Assembly: GCA_043735935.1 (NCBI GenBank)
Contig: JAYTDO010000473.1
Location: 1 to 10,337 of the forward strand
DNA from: JANLQB01 sp043735935
Lineage (GTDB): Bacteria > Verrucomicrobiota > Verrucomicrobiia > Chthoniobacterales > Chthoniobacteraceae
DNA: 10,337 nt
Reading direction: 5' to 3'
The notes under the pieces are model-generated. The model searched no databases. It saw only the letters and a program-made list of their open reading frames with translations, and was not told where the DNA came from. Of this stretch, positions 6,013 through 10,337 are shown piece by piece. The position numbers and the translations under genes are program-made. The first letter of the stretch is position 1; each line of letters opens with the position of its first letter.

Positions 6013-6893
6013 AGATCGTCGTCGTCGGCAGTGGCGGACGCCTGGGCGCCGCGCTTGCGCGCGAGTGGGTTGCGGCGGGGGATGAAATCATCGGCTTCAA
6101 TCACGCGTCGCTCGATCTCGGCGACGCGGAGGCAGTGCGCGCAAAGATCGAGCCGCTCGATTTTGACGCGCTGGTCAATTGCGCGGCGCTGACGAACGTC
6201 GACTACTGCGAGTCGCACCAGGACGAGGCTTACCGCATCAACGCGACCGCGGTCGGGGAACTCGGAGCCATCTGCGCCGCCAGTGGCTCGCGGATGATCC
6301 ACATCAGCACGGACTACGTTTTCGACGGGGAAAAACGGACGCCTTACCTCGAGGAGGACGCCGCCCGTCCGCTCGGCATCTACGCGGCATCCAAGCTGGC
6401 GGGCGAAACTGCGTTGCTCGACTGCTGGCCCGAACACCTTTCGGCGCGTGTCTCGTGGGTCTTCGGGCCGGATCGGCCGAGCTTTGTGGATCAAGTCCTC
6501 GCGCGCGCCTTGAAATCCGCGGAACTCGCCGCCATCGACGACAAGATCGCCGTCCCTTCGTACACGCTCGATATCGCGCGCTGGCTGCGGCCGTTTTTGG
6601 CCGACGTTCGCGCGGGCGGGCTCCTCCATCTCTGCAACGCTGGCGAATGCACGTGGCGCGAGTACGGGCAGTTTGCCATCGAGTGCGCGCTCGCCGCGGG
6701 CGTTCCGCTCGTCGGGCGTGAGGTGGCGGCTCAAAAGATGGCGGACTTGAAGGCATTCATCGCGAAGCGCCCGGTCTACACGGTGATGTCCACTTCAAAG
6801 CTGAGGCAACTGACCGGGCTGACTCCGCGGCATTGGCAGGATGCGGTGGGGGAATACGTGAAGACCATTTGGGCGCCGGCGAACCGCGCTTGA
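6009..6893 (+). CDS. rfbD: dTDP-4-dehydrorhamnose reductase
   Basis: This protein of 294 residues (also called RmlD) performs the last step of dTDP-L-rhamnose synthesis, the NAD(P)H-dependent reduction of dTDP-4-keto-L-rhamnose. Motifs are VGSGGRLG at 6-13, NCAALTNVDYCE at 57-68, HISTDYVFDG at 98-107, and the catalytic Tyr125/Lys129 in YAASKLAGE, where relatives usually have YGxTKxxGE. RPVYTVMSTSKL at 254-265 is the usual C-terminal signature. The start is GTG 6009, which overlaps the rmlB stop (GTGA), so translation is probably coupled. Starting further upstream would add residues before the first beta strand, which the family lacks. The gene converges with the minus-strand secreted protein, with 10 nt between the stop codons. 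Confidence 0.93.
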   Translation: MKIVVVGSGGRLGAALAREWVAAGDEIIGFNHASLDLGDAEAVRAKIEPLDFDALVNCAALTNVDYCESHQDEAYRINATAVGELGAICAASGSRMIHISTDYVFDGEKRTPYLEEDAARPLGIYAASKLAGETALLDCWPEHLSARVSWVFGPDRPSFVDQVLARALKSAELAAIDDKIAVPSYTLDIARWLRPFLADVRAGGLLHLCNAGECTWREYGQFAIECALAAGVPLVGREVAAQKMADLKAFIAKRPVYTVMSTSKLRQLTGLTPRHWQDAVGEYVKTIWAPANRA

Positions 6894-6903
6894 TGGCTCG
6901 CGC

Positions 6904-9699
6904 TTAGGGCGGGCCGACGAGCACTCTGTAGAAAGCGGAACCGGCGGGTGGCGAAGGGTCCGTCAGCGTCATCGTCGCGTTTGTGATCGATACGACGCTG
7001 GCGACTTCCGTCCATACCGGATCGGCGAGGCTGGTCGAGCGTTGTAGCGTGTAGCGGTGGCTGGACCGCGCGGGAAATTGAAGGGTGTAGCCCTGAGACG
7101 AAGCGGCTTTCGTCATCGTGACATTGGAAGGGAGGCACTGGCGCGCGTCGAGCGGGTCGGTGCCGGCGATGAACTCATCAAGGTTTGAGGCACCGTCTCC
7201 ATCCGGGTCGGCATTCGGCCCGGCGCGCGTTCCATCGGTGGATCGTGCGCCGAAGGTCGTCGTGCGCCACACTTCAAACGGCGTCATCTCGCCGCGGGCG
7301 ACCTTGAGTCGGTAAAACGCCGAACCCGATGGGGGCGAAGGGTCCGAGAGGACCATCGAGAGATCGTCTGTCGCCGTGGTGGTGCCGAGATCGATCCAGA
7401 CGGGGTTGGCGAGCGAGGTGGCGCGCTGGAGGATGTAGGTGCGATTGGGATGCGCTGGGAATGGCAGGTCAAAGCGAGCATTGCCTGCGCCGCGCGCGAG
7501 CGGCGGACGGAGGCGATCCGAGGCGTTGAGGGGGTCGGTGCCTGCGTTGAATTCGTCGATGTTCGAGATGCCGTCGCCGTCCGCGTCGGCGTCCGGTTGA
7601 GATGTGGCGTTGAGCGCGGGGAAGTGCGCGCGCTGCCACAATTCGTAAGGCGAGAAGGGTGTCCACACGAGCGCCGCATTTTCAGTCGTCGGTGGAACGG
7701 TGAATGAGCCAAAGGCGCGAGGGTCGCGACCGCCCACATCGGGCGAGATGTCGCCGAGCGTGAAGGCGCCGCTCGTCGAAGATGATGCGACAAAGTTCCA
7801 CGTCCGGATTTCGCGCCAGAACGCGTCCGTCATATCCACATGCCCGCCGATGCGGTTGAGGACGACATCGACTTTCGCCCCGCTGGCGATGGAAAGCGGG
7901 GCGCTGTTGACGATCGCCTGGTTCGCGTCCGCGCTGTCGGAGCTGTTTGCACCGAGTTCCCAATGGAGCCGTGCCGAGGATGCGTAGTTGAGAGGACCGT
8001 TGAAGGTTTGCGCTCCGAGGCTGAGTACGGTCGGAACGACCGGAATCGTCGTCACAGGGAGTGTGACCGTGGGTGCGGTCGGGACGGTGAATGGCGCGGT
8101 AAAATCGACGTTGTTGTAAAAAGCCATCCGGTGGTTTGAGTCGAAATCCGTCTGTCCCGAGAGATCGACGCCGACGACCCACACGGTGAACCGCTGCGGT
8201 TCTCCCGGCAGCGGGACGAAGCAGCTCTTGTAGTTGCCGCGTGCGTCGAAGGAGTCGCCGGTCAGCGGGAAAAATGGCGTATTCGCGCCCTGCCAGGTCA
8301 GCCCTCCGTCGGTGGATGAGTAGATGTAGAGCCGCTTCGGGCCTTTGCTGAGGACCATCGCCCAATGGACGGTTCCGGAGATTTGCACATCGAGGTGCCA
8401 CGGGCTGAGTGAGGGGGGAAAAGCGCAGTTCTCGGGGGTCGCCCAGGTCACGCCGTTGTCGGTCGAGATGCGTCGGGTGATTTTCCCGATCGAATCGTCC
8501 ACCGCAAACATCGCGAGCTTGTTGTCCGGCTCCACGACGATGCTCGGCGAGATCATCTTGTAGCCGGCGGGATTGCTCAGAACGACTTGCGTCGCGCTCC
8601 AGGTGATGCCGTCGGTCGACGTTTTGCGGACAACCGACTCATTTCGCCAGCCGTAGATGCCGCGGTAGAAAAGCGCGAGCGTGCCGGAGGGAAGGCGGAC
8701 CAGGCTCGGGTCCGACCAGTATTGATTGCCGATGGCCTGTGCATCCACGGGGCGCGCGAGCGGGTTGGTGACTCCCGCCGGCGTTTCCCAGTTCACGCCA
8801 TCCTGCGAGACGACGAGACACGGGTTTTCGCGGCGCGCGTCCGGATATGGGGTGAAGGCCATCCAATATTTCCATCCGTTGAAGAGGTTTGGAAAATATT
8901 GCACCGAGGGATGTGTGACCGTCAGCACGCCATCCGGGGTGGGCACCATCAGCGGATTGCGGATAGGGACTGGCGCGGACGCGGTGGTGGGCGGACTGGG
9001 TCGGACGGGAAGGCCCGGTTCGTGGATGCCGCCTATGGTGGTGAGGCCGGCGATCGAGCCGCTGCCGGCGAGGCGTGCGTTGGTTGCGACTGTCAGCGAT
9101 TCGCCGTCGCTGTGAACGCCGTCGATGACCAGTGCTCCCTCCGAGACGAGCGTGGACCCGGCGTAGGAGTTCGCGCCGGCGAGGATGAGCGTGCTTGCCC
9201 CGGCCTTCGTCAACGAGCCCGGCCCGGAGATCGGCCCGGAAATAGTGAAGCTCGCAGTGCCGTTGCCTTGAAACGAAGTGCCCGTGCCGAGGTTGAGCGC
9301 TTGTTGGAGCGTAAAGCCCAGTCCTGCGCCGTTGCTCGCGGCTAGATTGACGACAGGCCGCGCGTTGCCGATGGCGATCAGGCGAAGTGCGCTGCCAGTG
9401 AATTCCACCGAGCCGGTGCCCGAGATGGGGCCGTTGCCGCCGAGCGTGAGGACATTGAGATCGAAGCTGCTAGCGAGATCGCGGACGATGCTGAGCTTGT
9501 CTGCAGGCAGCGTTTCGCCGGTGAAAAACTCGACGGTCGAGCCTCCGGTTGGGAGGGCATTGCCAGACCAGTTTCCGCTGGCCGACCACCGCATGGGGGT
9601 TTGCGGATTATCTCCGGTCCAGACCGTGACGGCGCCGAGTCGACCACCCCACGAGGAGAGGAAAACGAGGCAGGCGGCGAGGAGGGAACGGACGCGCAT
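6904..9699 (-). CDS. Secreted modular protein with PATR-like repeat and Asp-box (sialidase-like) beta-propeller
   Basis: The protein has 931 residues. Residues 1-23 form a signal peptide (basic start, hydrophobic core LLAACLVFLSSW, probable cleavage after LGA). Residues 24-215 are Gly/Ser/Thr-rich beta repeats, including a PATR-like unit near 157-194 (GSLTKAGASTLILAG...). A beta-propeller spans about 250-535 with four Asp-boxes: SQDGVNW 298-304, STDGITW 361-367, STDNGVTW 412-419 and STDGGLTW 462-469. A Pro/Thr/Val linker comes next, then a domain at about 560-680 (RLHWELGANSSDS, VDVVLNRIGGHVDMTDAFW) of a kind seen in verrucomicrobial autotransporter-like proteins, and finally two tandem C-terminal modules. 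The start is ATG 9699, with GGAG at 9709-9706 and a 6-nt spacer, rather than GTG 9711. There is no outer-membrane beta-barrel and no PEP-CTERM tail, so the route to the surface is unclear. Glycan hydrolysis or binding is plausible. The sialidase catalytic Arg triad could not be confirmed. Confidence 0.85.
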   Translation of the reverse strand: MRVRSLLAACLVFLSSWGGRLGAVTVWTGDNPQTPMRWSASGNWSGNALPTGGSTVEFFTGETLPADKLSIVRDLASSFDLNVLTLGGNGPISGTGSVEFTGSALRLIAIGNARPVVNLAASNGAGLGFTLQQALNLGTGTSFQGNGTASFTISGPISGPGSLTKAGASTLILAGANSYAGSTLVSEGALVIDGVHSDGESLTVATNARLAGSGSIAGLTTIGGIHEPGLPVRPSPPTTASAPVPIRNPLMVPTPDGVLTVTHPSVQYFPNLFNGWKYWMAFTPYPDARRENPCLVVSQDGVNWETPAGVTNPLARPVDAQAIGNQYWSDPSLVRLPSGTLALFYRGIYGWRNESVVRKTSTDGITWSATQVVLSNPAGYKMISPSIVVEPDNKLAMFAVDDSIGKITRRISTDNGVTWATPENCAFPPSLSPWHLDVQISGTVHWAMVLSKGPKRLYIYSSTDGGLTWQGANTPFFPLTGDSFDARGNYKSCFVPLPGEPQRFTVWVVGVDLSGQTDFDSNHRMAFYNNVDFTAPFTVPTAPTVTLPVTTIPVVPTVLSLGAQTFNGPLNYASSARLHWELGANSSDSADANQAIVNSAPLSIASGAKVDVVLNRIGGHVDMTDAFWREIRTWNFVASSSTSGAFTLGDISPDVGGRDPRAFGSFTVPPTTENAALVWTPFSPYELWQRAHFPALNATSQPDADADGDGISNIDEFNAGTDPLNASDRLRPPLARGAGNARFDLPFPAHPNRTYILQRATSLANPVWIDLGTTTATDDLSMVLSDPSPPSGSAFYRLKVARGEMTPFEVWRTTTFGARSTDGTRAGPNADPDGDGASNLDEFIAGTDPLDARQCLPSNVTMTKAASSQGYTLQFPARSSHRYTLQRSTSLADPVWTEVASVVSITNATMTLTDPSPPAGSAFYRVLVGPP
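6925..7638 (-). repeat. Two tandem C-terminal modules with calcium-type Asp loop and LQR(A/S)TSL segment
   Basis: Module 1 (7309-7638, residues 688-797) and module 2 (6925-7269, residues 811-925) share the same order of elements. Each starts with a Trp-containing segment, then a thrombospondin-3-like Asp loop (DADADGDGISNIDE at 703-716; DPDGDGASNLDE at 831-842) ending in AGTDPL. Next comes a divergent beta region, then YILQRATSLANPVW or YTLQRSTSLADPVW, and finally LSDPSPPSGSAFYR or LTDPSPPAGSAFYR. The Asp loops probably bind calcium. Similar C-terminal modules are common in secreted verrucomicrobial proteins, where I take them to be surface or cell-wall association elements. Confidence 0.8.
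9118..9231 (-). other. PATR-like (autotransporter-associated) beta-strand repeat within the secreted protein
   Basis: Residues 157-194 read as GPGSLTKAG, then STLILAGANSYAGSTLVSEG and ALVIDG. This follows the consensus of the passenger-associated transport repeat (G-x-L-x-K-x-G-x-G-x-L-x-L-x-G-x-N-x-Y-x-G-x-T). It normally sits in beta-helical passengers of autotransporters. Here it is a single clear copy ahead of a propeller, with degenerate beta repeats before it. Confidence 0.75.
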
Positions 9700-9804
9700 G
9701 GGGAACTCCACCGTGGCATGGGGAGCGGACGATTGCCAGAGGCGTGGTGGGAGAATCGACAGTTGTTTGGTCGGTCGCGCCGCTGGGAATCCGCGCGGCG
9801 GGGC
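9700..9804. other. Intergenic gap between FkbM and secreted protein genes
   Basis: This 105-nt stretch separates two minus-strand genes. Apart from the GGAG ribosome binding site at 9709-9706, I see no convincing promoter boxes. A short palindrome (GGGCTCAGCCC, 9801-9811 region) overlaps the FkbM stop codon but has almost no loop and no T-run, so it is not called a terminator. Confidence 0.4.
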
Positions 9805-10337
9805 TCAGCCCGGGTTGCCCGGTTGACGGGTCGCGAGGACGACGAGGCTGTATTCGGCGATCTCACGATGGAAGGGGAGCCATCGTCCATCGAGCCATTC
9901 GAACAAGGAATAGCCGAGGTTTTCCAATGCATGGCGCAGATCGGGGCCGGGGTGGCCGAGGCGTTCGGCGATGACGTCTGGATGGTAAAATTTGACGGCG
10001 AGAGCGGGCGCGTCGGCTTGAGAAAGGAGATCCTTACCGCCGCGGAGCACGTCGGGCTCGAAGCCCGCGGCGTCGACCTTCACGAAACCCACGCGGCCCA
10101 CTTCCGCGCCGATCGTATCAAGCGTGATCATCGGTGTCGTGAAGGCGTGATGTTCCGCGCCCTCCGGCGCGATCCAGCCGCCGTGAGTCCGGCTGTCGGC
10201 GGCGAAGCGCACTTCCCCGAGAGCGGCCCCGATCGCGACTTCGCGGACGCTCGCATGGCTGAAGGAGTTGGCGTTGAGGTTCCGGCGGATGAGCGCGGCG
10301 AGGGCGGATTGGGGCTCGATGCCGATGACTCTCCCGG
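9805..10337 (-). CDS. FkbM-family methyltransferase, N-terminus cut by window edge
   Basis: The frame is open to the right edge and shows the last 176 residues of an S-adenosylmethionine-dependent methyltransferase. The first visible residues, GRVIGIEPQSALAALIRRNL, are the end of the SAM-binding Rossmann region. The acidic Glu of IEP is the residue that usually contacts the ribose of SAM. Next come VREVAIGAALGEVRF and the hallmark pair MITLDTI and GFVKVDAAGFEPDVLRGG. In FkbM proteins that last motif is usually K-(I/V)-D-x-E-G-x-E, so an Ala replaces the first Glu here. FkbM enzymes methylate hydroxyls of polyketides or of sugars in surface glycans. With rmlB and rmlD nearby, a glycan substrate is plausible but not shown. 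The secreted protein gene follows 105 nt downstream on the same strand, probably with its own start signals. Confidence 0.88.
   Translation of the reverse strand, partial: GRVIGIEPQSALAALIRRNLNANSFSHASVREVAIGAALGEVRFAADSRTHGGWIAPEGAEHHAFTTPMITLDTIGAEVGRVGFVKVDAAGFEPDVLRGGKDLLSQADAPALAVKFYHPDVIAERLGHPGPDLRHALENLGYSLFEWLDGRWLPFHREIAEYSLVVLATRQPGNPG

Noticed and set aside
8860..8905. Imperfect inverted repeat around CAATATTTCC and GGAAAATATTG
   Set aside because: It is inside the propeller coding region, where the similar Tyr/Phe/Trp codons explain it.
9800..9830. GC-rich palindrome at the FkbM stop as a terminator
   Set aside because: The loop is about one base and no T-run follows on either strand.

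Overview
This window is high-GC DNA from a Gram-negative bacterium, most likely a member of the Verrucomicrobiota. The main reason is the large secreted protein at 6904-9699. It combines a signal peptide, an autotransporter-associated (PATR-like) beta repeat, and C-terminal modules with Asp-rich DxDxDGxxN-type calcium loops followed by LQR(A/S)TSL...W segments, an arrangement I associate with Opitutales- and Chthoniobacter-type secretomes. The assignment comes from remembered family style, not from a search.

Left part (1-4955): an AraC-family regulator runs leftward off the window edge. Divergent from it is a tight rightward set of genes: an SDR oxidoreductase, a family GH88-like unsaturated glucuronyl hydrolase (ATGA overlap with the SDR), a small cupin (8-nt gap), an unrecognised 73-residue protein (9-nt gap), and a Gfo/Idh/MocA oxidoreductase (33-nt gap). 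None of the enzymes has a signal peptide, so they should work in the cytoplasm. A simple reading is a sugar-induced catabolic operon. GH88 would cut unsaturated uronic acid from imported lyase products, the cupin (possibly KdgF-like) would help linearise it, and the SDR and Gfo/Idh enzymes would do redox steps. The divergent promoter region carries a striking, nearly perfect 18-nt inverted repeat (840-857 and 910-927). It flanks a plausible promoter and is a good operator candidate for the AraC protein.

Middle part (5026-6893): rmlB (dTDP-glucose 4,6-dehydratase) and rmlD (dTDP-4-dehydrorhamnose reductase) overlap by 4 nt and belong to dTDP-L-rhamnose synthesis. rmlA and rmlC are not in the window.

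Right part (6904-10337), all on the minus strand and convergent with rmlD across only 10 nt: a 931-residue secreted modular protein with a sialidase-like Asp-box beta-propeller, preceded by the C-terminal part of an FkbM-family methyltransferase that enters from the right edge.

Gene-free gaps are short: about 128 nt at 807-934, 70 nt at 4956-5025 and 105 nt at 9700-9804. I saw no tRNA, rRNA, CRISPR array, insertion sequence or convincing intrinsic terminator.
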